Assembly: GCA_036490335.1 (NCBI GenBank)
Contig: DASXEB010000005.1
Coordinates: 1 to 64,000, forward strand
Length of the DNA: 64,000 nucleotides
Direction of reading: 5' to 3'
Origin: Palsa-1392 sp036490335
Lineage (GTDB): Bacteria > Verrucomicrobiota > Verrucomicrobiia > Chthoniobacterales > UBA10450
The stretch's first letter is position 1. Every line of letters starts with the position of its first letter. The position numbers and the translations under genes are program-made. The notes under the pieces were generated by a model that did no database searches, was not told where the DNA came from, and worked only from the letters and a program-made list of their open reading frames with translations. Shown in pieces: positions 15,982 through 23,506 of this stretch.

Positions 15982-16500
15982 CTAACGACTGGCGAGCGCC
16001 TTCTTCGCGCGATGCTGCGTGATGAACGCGCGACAGACGAGATAGACGAGCACGGCCGAGGGAAAACCGATGATGACCGAGCCGATGAGGAGCGGCCGGC
16101 CGACGGTGAAAAACAATTGCCAGTGGATGTATTCGCGCAGGGCGAGAGTATGAAAACTGATCCGCTGCGGCAGATGCCCGCGCATGACGAAGAAGCCGAG
16201 CTTGTATTCCCAAAGATAAATTGCGGGCATGAACGGCAGGAGCAGATCGTGCAATTGCACACTGACGGCGGCCGCGATTTTGTTGCTCCCGAAAAGCCAG
16301 GCGACGCCGATCGAGAGCAGCGTCTTCAGACTAACGAGCGGGGTGAAGCCGAAAAAAATCCCGATCGCGAGCCCGAGCGCGATCGCGTGCGGCGTGTCCT
16401 CGATCGTCATGACGTGGCGATGCAGCCCTCCGACCCAGCCGTGCAAACGCCGCCATCCTTTCGGCTTCTCGTTAGGCAACTCCTTCGGCAATTCCTCCAT
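15982..16500 (-). CDS. DUF2062 membrane protein
   Basis: This 172-residue protein has the DUF2062 signature HAIALGLAIGIFFGFTPLVSLKTLLSIGVAWLFGSN and further helices ending AVLVYLVCRAFITQHRAK. Members are small inner-membrane proteins of unknown function, often near glycosyltransferase genes. The N-terminus (MEELPKELPNEKPKGWRRLHGW) contains PNE from a motif copy (16469), and the C-terminal arginine and stop come from another (15981). It lies 12 bp downstream of the DUF72 gene, so the two are probably an operon. Confidence 0.85.
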   Translation of the reverse strand: MEELPKELPNEKPKGWRRLHGWVGGLHRHVMTIEDTPHAIALGLAIGIFFGFTPLVSLKTLLSIGVAWLFGSNKIAAAVSVQLHDLLLPFMPAIYLWEYKLGFFVMRGHLPQRISFHTLALREYIHWQLFFTVGRPLLIGSVIIGFPSAVLVYLVCRAFITQHRAKKALASR

Positions 16501-16512
16501 GCGCTTTATTGC

Positions 16513-17454
16513 CTAACGAAAAAGATCCGGCTGGCGCGGCGGCGGGTTTGTGATCTGGCCGAGTGCCGCGCGCAAGCGCAAGGCCGCGTGCGGCGCGAAG
16601 TCGAGAGCGTTGTTGTTGAAAATGACGTGCACCTTGTCCGCCTCGCCGGCGAGCTTGCGCGCCCGCTGCGCGATCTCGTCGATCTCCTCCTCGCTGTAAT
16701 CGTAATAGAAGCGCTCCGCCACTGTTTTGCCGCGGAGATAAGCCTGCGCGTCGCGGCCGTGGAGACGGAGGTAAGCCAGTTTCGGCGTCGTGACCTCGTT
16801 CAGCGCGGAGGGCATGATCGTGAAATGCTTTTCGTTAGGCGCGTCCACCAGCGCGAGCGTCGTTTCGCGCTTGCGAAAAAAATCCACTGTCGCCGTCAGC
16901 TCCCCGCCTTCGCACCAATTCCGGTTCCGCAACTCCACCACCACGCCTAACGACTCGAGCCGCGCGAGCATTCCCTCCAGCTCCGCCAGCTCATGTTTCC
17001 GCGGCGAAAAGGCGGGCGAAAGCTGGAGCAGAAACGTCCCAAACTTTCCCGCGCGCCGCAGCGGCTCGACCGCCGCGACCATCTCCTCGAGCAGCGCCGC
17101 CTCCAGATTCGGCGTCAGCGTCACGCGGCCTTTCGCGTCCGCGCGCACCGATTTTTGCAGCGCGGGCGGCAACGATTTCGCGTTCGCTGAATGCCGCGAC
17201 AAGAGCCGATGCAATTTCACATCGAAGACAAATTCGTCCGGCGTCGCGCGCGCCCAGCGCTCGACCAGCCGCGGCGGCGGCACCGCGTAAAAGCTCGAGT
17301 TGACCTCGACGAGATCGAAATGCTCCGCGTACCAAGGCAGCCGATCGCCCGCCGGCATTTTCGGCGGATACCAGCGCTCGACAAAACCCGGGTCCGACCA
17401 GCTCGCCGTCCCGACGAGAATTTTGCCGGAGGCTGAAGAACGGTCGCGCGCCAC
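16513..17454 (-). CDS. DUF72 (YecE-like) protein
   Basis: The 313-residue protein begins ILVGTASWSDPGFVERWYPP and continues YAEHFDLVEVNSSFYAVPPPRLVERWA, with VVVELRNRNWCEGG and VHVIFNNNALDFAPHAAL near the end. This is the DUF72 TIM-barrel family (YecE of E. coli), whose biochemical role is unknown. The conserved NSSFY and FNN blocks are present. Its terminal arginine and stop are formed by a motif copy (16512), and two more copies lie inside the gene (16832, 16946). Confidence 0.9.
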   Translation of the reverse strand: MARDRSSASGKILVGTASWSDPGFVERWYPPKMPAGDRLPWYAEHFDLVEVNSSFYAVPPPRLVERWARATPDEFVFDVKLHRLLSRHSANAKSLPPALQKSVRADAKGRVTLTPNLEAALLEEMVAAVEPLRRAGKFGTFLLQLSPAFSPRKHELAELEGMLARLESLGVVVELRNRNWCEGGELTATVDFFRKRETTLALVDAPNEKHFTIMPSALNEVTTPKLAYLRLHGRDAQAYLRGKTVAERFYYDYSEEEIDEIAQRARKLAGEADKVHVIFNNNALDFAPHAALRLRAALGQITNPPPRQPDLFR

Positions 17455-17504
17455 CGCAAAAGAAAACCTGCCGCGCGGGGGAAACGCAATCGGAATCGCG
17501 GGAG

Positions 17505-17578
17505 TTGCGGGGGCGGGATTTGAACCCGCGGCCTTCAGGTTATGAGCCTGACGAGCTACCAGGCTGCTCCACCCCGCG
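17505..17578 (-). tRNA. tRNA-fMet (CAT), initiator
   Basis: On the minus strand the sequence folds as a cloverleaf: acceptor CGCGGGG/CCCCGCA with the C1-A72 mismatch typical of initiator tRNA, D-arm with AGCAGCCTGGTAGCTC, anticodon loop CTCATAA with CAT, and T-arm GGGTTCAAATCCC. CCA is not encoded. It is separated from the tRNA-Asn gene on the other strand by about 120 bp that contain a motif copy (17634). Confidence 0.95.
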
Positions 17579-17700
17579 ATCTTGAGAAGCAGATTATGGA
17601 GCGGGCGGCGGGAAACGCAACTACGATTTTCATTCGTTAGGCGGGGACAAAAAACTTGCCCCTCCCCGCCTCTCGCGCCAAATATAGCCCCGCGAAAAAT

Positions 17701-17775
17701 TCCAGCGTAGCTCAGTGGTAGAGCGGTCGGCTGTTAACCGATTGGTCGTAGGTTCGAATCCTACCGCTGGAGCCA
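17701..17775 (+). tRNA. tRNA-Asn (GTT)
   Basis: The cloverleaf is complete: acceptor TCCAGCG/CGCTGGA, D-arm TAGCTCAGTGGTAGAGC, anticodon loop CTGTTAA with GTT, T-arm AGGTTCGAATCCT, discriminator G and an encoded CCA end. A motif copy (17790) follows 15 bp later and supplies the stop of the next, convergent gene. No integration scar is seen at the 3' end. Confidence 0.95.
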
Positions 17776-17790
17776 ATCATCGTTCGGCGC

Positions 17791-19002
17791 CTAACGAGCC
17801 GCCTTCGCGCCCGCATTCGTTTCGGCCACCCGCGCGCCGGCCGCGCCCGTCACGGCGGCGGAGACCTTCTCGATTTGCGCGGCTTGTTTCGCCAGCGCCT
17901 GCTGCACTTCAGCCAGCGCGGACTTGAGCGCGCCGATCTCACCTGCCTGCTCCTCGACCTTGCGATGCTCCTTCAGAAATTCGTTGAGCAACATCGCATT
18001 GACCGCGTCGTAGCGAACGCTGAACGGCTTCCCCTCCGCATCGCGCGCCACCAGATCGGGAGCGACCTTCGCCACCTCCTCCGCGACGAGACCAAACTGC
18101 GCCGTGCCTAACGAGTCAAACTCCTTCCCGTAGCGGAACGTCACCGGCTGGAGCGACAGAATCGCCTCGCTCCCCTTCTCCATCGGCGCGATCCCCTCCT
18201 TGCGCGCGGAAACGGCGGCCACGCCGAGCTGGCCATCCGCCGCGATCATCACCGGCACGCCATTCGCCAGCGCCACCCCGCTCACCCCGGCGATAAACGC
18301 CCGGTGCTGCGTCCTCAAATTCCCGATCCGGATCGTGCGGTGATCAGTCGCCGTCCCCTCGTTGCCGATATCGATGTTATGATTGCCCGTCGTCAGTTGC
18401 AGGCCCGCCGCCGGGCCGATCGCCACATTCTCATTCCCGCTGCAATAACTGAGCGCGGCGTCGCCGATCGCCACATTATCGGTCCCCGCGAAAGTATTCC
18501 CCAGCGCCACCCGCCCGATCGCCACATTGTAGCCGCCATGCGCGCCGAACAACGCATGATCCCCGATCGCCACATTGGAAAACGCCGTCGTGCTCAACTC
18601 CAGCGCCGAATTGCCCAGCGCCACATTGCCGCCACCCGTCGTATTCGTGGCCAGGGCTCCTTCGCCCACCGCCACGTTCCAGGTCCCGGTCGTATTATCC
18701 GTCATCGAGAGTTCGCCCACCGCGACATTATCGCCGCCGGTCGTGTTCGCCTGCATCGAGACGCTCCCGACGGCTGTATTGTAAGAGCCGCCGTTGTTAT
18801 AATAGAGCGCCTCAAACCCGATCGCCGTATTTGACCCGAGGCCGGCCTCGTTAAACAGCGCGTCCTGGCCGAGCGCGGTATCCTGGTTTGGATAACCACC
18901 CCCCGGCGGCGGCTGAAGCGCGAAAACCGACGACGAAACAACCAGCGCCCCGGCCGAAGCCAGCGCGCCCACACCTTGAGCAAACATCCGGGACCAATTC
19001 AT
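17791..19002 (-). CDS. Secreted YadA-head-like protein with S74 endosialidase-type chaperone domain, copy A
   Basis: This 403-residue protein has a signal peptide ending near SSSVFA and the mature start LQPPPGGGYPNQDTALGQDAL. About nine degenerate repeats of 20-23 residues follow, with the pattern NVAVGxxAL, as in YadA heads and trimeric fibres. The C-terminal region has SARKEGIAPM, VTFRYGKEFDSLGTAQFGLVAEEV and a long coiled coil. That is the peptidase S74 intramolecular chaperone of phage tail spikes, which trims itself after trimer folding. It is probably a secreted or surface fibre. The paralogue is at 37039-38253. Motif copies lie only in its 3' part (17790, 18107). Confidence 0.8.
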   Translation of the reverse strand: MNWSRMFAQGVGALASAGALVVSSSVFALQPPPGGGYPNQDTALGQDALFNEAGLGSNTAIGFEALYYNNGGSYNTAVGSVSMQANTTGGDNVAVGELSMTDNTTGTWNVAVGEGALATNTTGGGNVALGNSALELSTTAFSNVAIGDHALFGAHGGYNVAIGRVALGNTFAGTDNVAIGDAALSYCSGNENVAIGPAAGLQLTTGNHNIDIGNEGTATDHRTIRIGNLRTQHRAFIAGVSGVALANGVPVMIAADGQLGVAAVSARKEGIAPMEKGSEAILSLQPVTFRYGKEFDSLGTAQFGLVAEEVAKVAPDLVARDAEGKPFSVRYDAVNAMLLNEFLKEHRKVEEQAGEIGALKSALAEVQQALAKQAAQIEKVSAAVTGAAGARVAETNAGAKAAR

Positions 19003-19115
19003 CCCGCCAGCCTACCGACCGCGCGCCCCGGCCGGCAAGCCAATAACGTTCCCCCCTTCCCGCCGCGTCCTCCCGCCTTCCGGCGGCGTGATCCGACGAC
19101 TCAGCCCGACGCGCG

Positions 19116-19140
19116 GGAGACCTTGGGGAGGAATGGCGCG
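19116..19140 (+). repeat. 25-bp direct repeat, left copy
   Basis: The sequence ggagaccttggggaggaatg plus gcgcg recurs at 20772-20796 with two differences. The two copies flank the glycosidase-like gene 19223-20365 in the same direction. They may mark the ends of an inserted segment or be members of a dispersed family. Confidence 0.5.
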
Positions 19141-19222
19141 GACCGAGCAGGCTGAGTGCAGTCGCGGGCGCGGTATTGAACCTGCTTATAATTTCCATAA
19201 CGCGACAAACCGCGCTCTTTTT

Positions 19223-20365
19223 ATGAAATATTCCACGATTCTTTGCCTTGTCGTCAGTCTCGCAGCAACCCAGCCACTTCTCCGCGCCGCGGAAAAGCCG
19301 GCGCCCAGCGGCCTCTACGATCTCATCTTCGGCGCGGGCGGCTTACCGGCCGACTTGACGGGCAACCCGCTCCTCACCGATCCCAACATCGACGGGTTCC
19401 GCATGCACGTGGTTTGGAAAGCCCTCCAGCCCGACAACGAGTCGAGTTACAACTGGAAACAAATCGACAACGCCGTCGCGATCGCGGCCCAGTATGGGAA
19501 AAAGCTCAGCGTCAGCGTCGCGGCCGGCCTCGCCACCCCGGACTGGGTCTACGACACCGCGCCCTTGGTCTACCGCTATCACATGATCGAGACCGATCCC
19601 GCGACCGGCACCTCCGTGGGCGATCAACCGCTCCCGTGGGACACCGCTTACCAGGCCAAATGGGCAAACTTCGTCGCCGCCTTCGGCGCCCGTTACGATG
19701 GCAACCCGGCCCTCTCCTACGTCCTCCTCGGCGGCTTCATGGAAAGCTGCCCCATGAACTTCGTCATCAACCCCGACGACGACACCGCCGTCAACGCGCT
19801 CGCCCAAAATCCGCCCGCCGGCTACCCCGGCCTCACCCGCGCCTACACCGACAGCAGCGCGGCCTACGTGCCGGCAGCGGAGTCCATCATCGCCAACTTC
19901 CTCAAAGCCTTCCCGACCACTCCGGTCATCCTCACTTTCGGAAATCCCTTCCCAACCGACATCGGCGTGACCGATCAGCAGACGATCCGGAACTGGGGCA
20001 AGGCCCAATACCCAGGACATTTTGGGAACCTCGACTCCGCCCTTTACGCAACCCCCGCCCCGCATCAGGCGCCGCAAACCGTCCTCCCGGGGCCGAAAGG
20101 TTTCCAAATGGTCTGTCGCTCCAGCGATCCGACGCGCCTCTATCTCGCGCCCGTGCCGAACCCGATCCCGGCCGCGCCCACTCCGCTGCAGGATGCGCTC
20201 GAGCGCGCCGTGACTCTGAATGCGCAATGGGTGGAAGTTTACCAGGACGATCTGGTGCCGGCGGGCTGGCAGCAAATGCTCGCGGGCGAGCGGCAGAAAT
20301 TGGAGGCCAACGTCCCGGGATTGGACATGCCCAAGGCGCCGCAGAATCTGCGCATCGTCCCTTAG
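19223..20365 (+). CDS. Secreted TIM-barrel, glycoside-hydrolase-like protein
   Basis: The ATG at 19223 begins a signal peptide (MKYSTILCLVVSLAATQPLL), giving 380 residues. The sequence GFRMHVVWKALQPDNESSYNWKQIDNAVAIAAQYGKKLSVSVAAG is typical of the first strands of GH42/GH5-like beta-galactosidase barrels. A VLLGGFMESCPMNFV segment follows, with glutamate where an acid catalyst could be, and a late NAQWVEVYQDDL holds a second acid. The exact family is uncertain and activity is not proven. No CCTAACGA motif occurs in or near the gene, which lies between 25-bp direct repeats in an accessory region. Confidence 0.65.
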   Translation: MKYSTILCLVVSLAATQPLLRAAEKPAPSGLYDLIFGAGGLPADLTGNPLLTDPNIDGFRMHVVWKALQPDNESSYNWKQIDNAVAIAAQYGKKLSVSVAAGLATPDWVYDTAPLVYRYHMIETDPATGTSVGDQPLPWDTAYQAKWANFVAAFGARYDGNPALSYVLLGGFMESCPMNFVINPDDDTAVNALAQNPPAGYPGLTRAYTDSSAAYVPAAESIIANFLKAFPTTPVILTFGNPFPTDIGVTDQQTIRNWGKAQYPGHFGNLDSALYATPAPHQAPQTVLPGPKGFQMVCRSSDPTRLYLAPVPNPIPAAPTPLQDALERAVTLNAQWVEVYQDDLVPAGWQQMLAGERQKLEANVPGLDMPKAPQNLRIVP

Positions 20366-20395
20366 CGGCGAAGTTGCGGCCCGATCCGTTGCTCG

Positions 20396-20737
20396 TCAGG
20401 CTGACTCCCGGCTTAATCCAGAGCAAACCCGATTTCCCCGCGCTCTTTGCAGGGCCGCGAGCACATCTTTTCCCACGGCTTTGCCGTTTGGGTCCGCGCG
20501 AGTGCCTTCGAGCTTGTAATTCATAACCCCAGCGTCAGTGACATAGCGATCGGCCACGTCATCCGGCGCGAAGCCTGAGAGAACTGACAAACGCGAGTGA
20601 CCCGGACACCAGGTAGCGCGCAAGAGGATCTCGCGAACAGAAAAACCAGACCCATCGGATGCGCCAGCCGCGAGCGACGCAATAAGATCCCGCACGTCAA
20701 TTGCCGAACCGAGCGCCGTTCCGTCCTCCGGCGCCAA
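20396..20737 (-). CDS. Hypothetical protein, uncertain
   Basis: The stretch 20366-20943 has only this candidate. It encodes 113 residues with plausible composition (DVRDLIASLAAGASDGSGFS and YKLEGTRADPNGKAVGKDVL) but no family I recognise. The start is unclear and no good ribosome site is seen. It may be a fragment of a larger gene. The rest of the gap, 20738-20943, holds the right 25-bp direct repeat and nothing else I can support. Confidence 0.35.
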   Translation of the reverse strand: MAPEDGTALGSAIDVRDLIASLAAGASDGSGFSVREILLRATWCPGHSRLSVLSGFAPDDVADRYVTDAGVMNYKLEGTRADPNGKAVGKDVLAALQRARGNRVCSGLSRESA

Positions 20738-20771
20738 GACGAACCACCCCCGCGCCTCCCGTCAGCGTGCC

Positions 20772-20796
20772 GGAGACCCTGGGGAGGAGTGGCGCG
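20772..20796 (+). repeat. 25-bp direct repeat, right copy
   Basis: The sequence ggagaccctggggaggagtg plus gcgcg matches 19116-19140 at 23 of 25 positions. Both copies are in the same orientation on either side of the glycosidase-like gene. Confidence 0.5.
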
Positions 20797-20943
20797 TGCC
20801 GTAAACCCCGCGGCGCGCCGCCGCGGTAACGAAGGAAGGCGAAATCAAAAGCGATTCCGCGCACCTTGAGGCCTGACGGCTGGCCCTATTGCAGTAAACT
20901 TCTTCACCGTATAAATACCCCGTAACTCGCGCATCCGCTCCGA

Positions 20944-21675
20944 TTAGCCGCGCACCGTCACACTGATCGGCTGCGACGTCTGGCCGAACGGCTCATCCTC
21001 GTAGCGATACTGCACATCGAAAATCCAAATCTCCGCCGTCCCCGCCGCCGGCAACGTCTCCGTCACCAGAAAATGGCGCGAGCTCGCGAACCCAATCATC
21101 TTGCGCGGCTGCCCCGGCCGCGTCAGGAACACCGTGAAACCCTGGAAAACCCCCTTCTTGCAAGTCACCTCCGGCTGCCCGCTCGTCGTCAAGTCCACCG
21201 AAGGCTGCGGCCAGGTCGATGGCTCATGCGGCACCGGCATCTCCGCCCCCTCGATCCCGAGCAACTCCCCATCCGACACATCATAATTCTCCGCATTCTT
21301 GATCCGCGCCACCAGCCCGGTGAAGAAAGCAAAGAAACCCGGCTCGAGCAGCGCCGGCGTCGGCGGAGTCGTCGGCAACATCGGCAGCGGGGGCAAAGTC
21401 GGCAACCCGGGAAGCGGTTGCGCCGCACCCGGCTCAGCCGTCTCCATCATATCGCGCTGGGCGGTGAAAAACTGCGTCCACTTCCGCCCGTTCGTGATCC
21501 CGGCCATGAACCAAGTCCAGACCAGCGTGGCCTGGGCGATCCGGAGCAGCTCGGCCGCGGTCACGTTGTACTTGGTCGCGAGCGCGCCGCTGTTTGCATT
21601 GATATTAGTGTTAAACGCCGTCAGGAGATTGTTGATCCCCTCCGGCGTCTTCGGCATATATGGTTTTCTAGGCAT
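20944..21675 (-). CDS. Two-part protein of the repeated S74 module, copy A
   Basis: This 243-residue protein has an N-terminal helical part (PEGINNLLTAFNTNINANSGA, LLRIAQATLVWTWFMAGITN, WTQFFTAQRD), a proline-rich hinge (LPGLPTLPPLPMLPTTPPTP), a short helical block ending YDVSDGELLGIEGAEMP, and a C-terminal beta domain with TAEIWIFDVQYRYED. The order matches the protein at 36173-36868 (helices, PP-rich hinge, GEDLGIIGPEMP, beta domain), so the two are distant paralogues. No known domain is recognised. The beta part may resemble fibronectin-like folds. Both copies lie near an S74 fibre gene and just downstream of a short-repeat tract. Confidence 0.65.
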   Translation of the reverse strand: MPRKPYMPKTPEGINNLLTAFNTNINANSGALATKYNVTAAELLRIAQATLVWTWFMAGITNGRKWTQFFTAQRDMMETAEPGAAQPLPGLPTLPPLPMLPTTPPTPALLEPGFFAFFTGLVARIKNAENYDVSDGELLGIEGAEMPVPHEPSTWPQPSVDLTTSGQPEVTCKKGVFQGFTVFLTRPGQPRKMIGFASSRHFLVTETLPAAGTAEIWIFDVQYRYEDEPFGQTSQPISVTVRG

Positions 21676-21816
21676 AAGATGATGAGAGCGTCTGAACAGG
21701 CTCCTTGATAGCAGTCGCCGTGCCGTTGGCCGAAAATTTTTCTGCGGCGGCGCGCGACCCCGGCTGCGCGGCGAAACGCGGCGGAAACCCGGAGGCCGCC
21801 GGAGCGATCAGGCAGT

Positions 21817-21960
21817 CCGCCGGGGAGAAACAGCCAACCGCCGGGGAGGAGCAGCCAACCGCCGGAGAGAAGCAGCCAACCGCCGGGATGAAAAAGGCGA
21901 CCGCCGCCGCCGAGAATGCGACCGCCGGGATGAAAAAGGCAACCGCCGGAATGATTCCGG
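21817..21960. repeat. 21-bp tandem repeat tract upstream of the module gene
   Basis: Units of about 21 bp (accgccggggagaagcagcc type) are repeated roughly seven times with drift and read as QPTAGEK or MKKATAG on the plus strand. The minus strand reads as SPAVGCF-like units. An open frame of 129 codons spans it on the plus strand (21705-22094), but its composition is purely repeat-driven, so I do not call a gene. It lies 140-290 bp upstream of the start of the gene 20944-21675. The rest of 21676-22253 holds this tract and the left REP array. Confidence 0.7.
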
Positions 21961-22088
21961 CGGTTGCGAACGCGGGAGCGGCGCCCTGCGGGACGGCTCC
22001 GGCGACCGCCGCCGCGGCGGCGGCGGTCGCAAACACGGCGCCGGCACCCAAAATCCCCCCGCGCGCTCCAGCGCCAGCCCCGTGTCTC

Positions 22089-22204
22089 CCCTGATAATAG
22101 CCCAGCGCTCTAGCGCCGGCTCCGTCTCCCCCCTGATAATAGCCCAGCGCTTCAGCGCCAGCCCCGTGTCTCCCCTGATAATAGCCCAGCGCTTTAGCGC
22201 TGGG
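22089..22204. repeat. REP array, left of the transposase (three copies)
   Basis: There are three copies of a roughly 50-bp unit, each with cctgataatagcccagcgct followed by a palindromic continuation such as TTAGCGCTGG. The palindrome CCAGCGCTNNAGCGCTGG forms a stem of 7 or 8 bp. The orientation is opposite to the array at 22870-23310, so the two arrays are inverted about the transposase gene. Confidence 0.85.
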
Positions 22205-22253
22205 GTCCGTGCCCACCCACGAACGGTCCAGTCCCGTCAGGGACGAAAGACCC

Positions 22254-22700
22254 TCACCCCAACATCGAATCATCAAACGCCAACCCGTGCCGGCGGAGAA
22301 ACGCCGCCACCTCCTCCCGGTATCCCCGTTCCCGATGATGCTCCGCCTGATTCTTAATATACGCGCGCGTCTCCGCCACCCCGCCGCGCCCGATGCTAAA
22401 CGCCCCATATCCCTCCTGCCACGCAAACCGGCCGAGCTGCGGGAAGGTTTCGTGCATCCATTTGGAAGAATTCCCCTTCAAAAGCTGCATCGCCTTGGCC
22501 ACCGAAAGCGTCGCCGGCAGGCTGAGGAGGATGTGCAAATGATCCGCCACCCCGCCGATCGCGAGGATTTTCATGGCGTGCTCGCGGGCGATGCCGCCGA
22601 GATAAGGATAGAGCCGGGCGCAAAGCTCGGGGGCAAGGAGCGGTTCGCGGTTTTTGGTCGCAAAGACGCAATGGAAGATGGCGCTCGTGAAAGTGTGCAT
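22254..22700 (-). CDS. rayT: REP-associated tyrosine transposase (RAYT, IS200/IS605-like)
   Basis: The 148-residue protein starts MHTFTSAIFHCVFATKNREPL, has the HUH-type pair in GVADHLHILLSLP, and has a C-terminal YIKNQAEHHRERGYREEV helix carrying the probable nucleophile tyrosine. This is the Y1 transposase family domesticated with REP palindromes. The start at 22700 was chosen because the upstream frame is arginine-rich nonsense. REP arrays lie on both sides in opposite orientation, and GTCCCGGGAGGGACGAAAG-type repeats lie upstream and downstream. It probably cuts and moves single-stranded REP hairpins. Confidence 0.9.
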   Translation of the reverse strand: MHTFTSAIFHCVFATKNREPLLAPELCARLYPYLGGIAREHAMKILAIGGVADHLHILLSLPATLSVAKAMQLLKGNSSKWMHETFPQLGRFAWQEGYGAFSIGRGGVAETRAYIKNQAEHHRERGYREEVAAFLRRHGLAFDDSMLG

Positions 22701-22824
22701 GGTATCGTGCCTCGCGGCACACTGCACGCCCCGGCGGCGGATGCCCAGCGCGAAAACGCGGAGCCCGAGCGTACCCGGACGGCCGCGCGCAGGGAGCGAG
22801 CGGGTGCGCGGGAGAAGGCGGCAC

Positions 22825-22850
22825 GAGCTTCCGTCCCTCCCGGGACTGCG
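22825..22850. repeat. Second repeat family (GTCCCGGGAGGGAC) beside the transposase
   Basis: The sequence ttccgtccctcccgggactg, in this inverted form, also occurs as agtcccgggagggacgaaag at about 23448-23467 and as agtcccgtcagggacgaaag at about 22230-22249. The unit is a near-palindrome and is placed around the transposase and REP arrays, so it is probably a second hairpin family associated with the same locus. Confidence 0.6.
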
Positions 22851-22869
22851 CCCGTTTTCCGCCATACAA

Positions 22870-23310
22870 CCCAGCGCTAAAGCGCTGGGCTATTTTTCAG
22901 GGGACCGTTTCCGTTCCACGACCCAGCGCTAAGGCGCTGCGCTATTTTCAGCAGGCCGTTTTCCGCTCCACGACCGGGCGCTAAAGCGCTGCGCTATTTT
23001 TTGGCAGACCGTTTCCGCCACACGACCCAGCGTTCAGGCGCTGCGCTATTTTTTGGCAGCCCGTTTTCCGCCACACAACCCAGCGCTAAAGCGCTGGGCT
23101 ATTTTTCAGGGGACCGTTTTCGCCACACGACCGGGCGCTAAAGCGCTGCGCTATTTTTTGGCAGCCCGTTTTCCGCCACACAACCCGGCGCTAAGGCGCT
23201 GCGCTATTCTTCAGCGGACCGTTTCCGCCACACGACCCAGCGTTCAGGCGCTGCGCTATTTTTTGGCAGCCCATACATCCCGGCGCTTTGGCGCCGGAGC
23301 ATTTTCGGAG
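22870..23310. repeat. REP tandem array, right of the transposase (about nine copies)
   Basis: Copies of the palindrome cccagcgctaaagcgctggg or close variants start at 22870, 22922, 22974, 23026, 23079, 23131, 23184, 23236 and, degenerate, 23279. The period is 52-53 bp. Each is followed by CTATTTTTxxGGxGACCGTTTxCGCCACACxA. The whole 52-bp unit is repeated, so this is a satellite-like REP/BIME array and not a CRISPR. A further single copy in the opposite orientation lies at about 23392-23427. Together with the transposase these fill 22701-23506; I see no gene there. Confidence 0.9.
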
Positions 23311-23506
23311 GGACGGTCGGGCCGCGGCAATCGCGCGTCCGGCTGGCACCTTGGGGCGCGGACCGGCACGTTCCCTCCGAGCGGTCGTGTCTGCTGGTAA
23401 TAGCCCAGCGCTTCAGCGCTGGGTTTTGGGGAACACAAACGCACCGAGTCCCGGGAGGGACGAAAGATGGCTGGCGCTCCGCACGTGCGCGCTGGGGCCG
23501 CTCACC

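Noticed and set aside
21668..22426. Long minus-strand frame over the 21-bp repeats and left REP array
   Set aside because: The sequence is made of repeat words (GYYQG and SPAVGC types) and overlaps the transposase gene end.
22870..23310. Regular array with 52-bp period that superficially resembles a CRISPR
   Set aside because: The whole unit repeats, spacers included, the repeat is a REP palindrome, and no cas genes are present.
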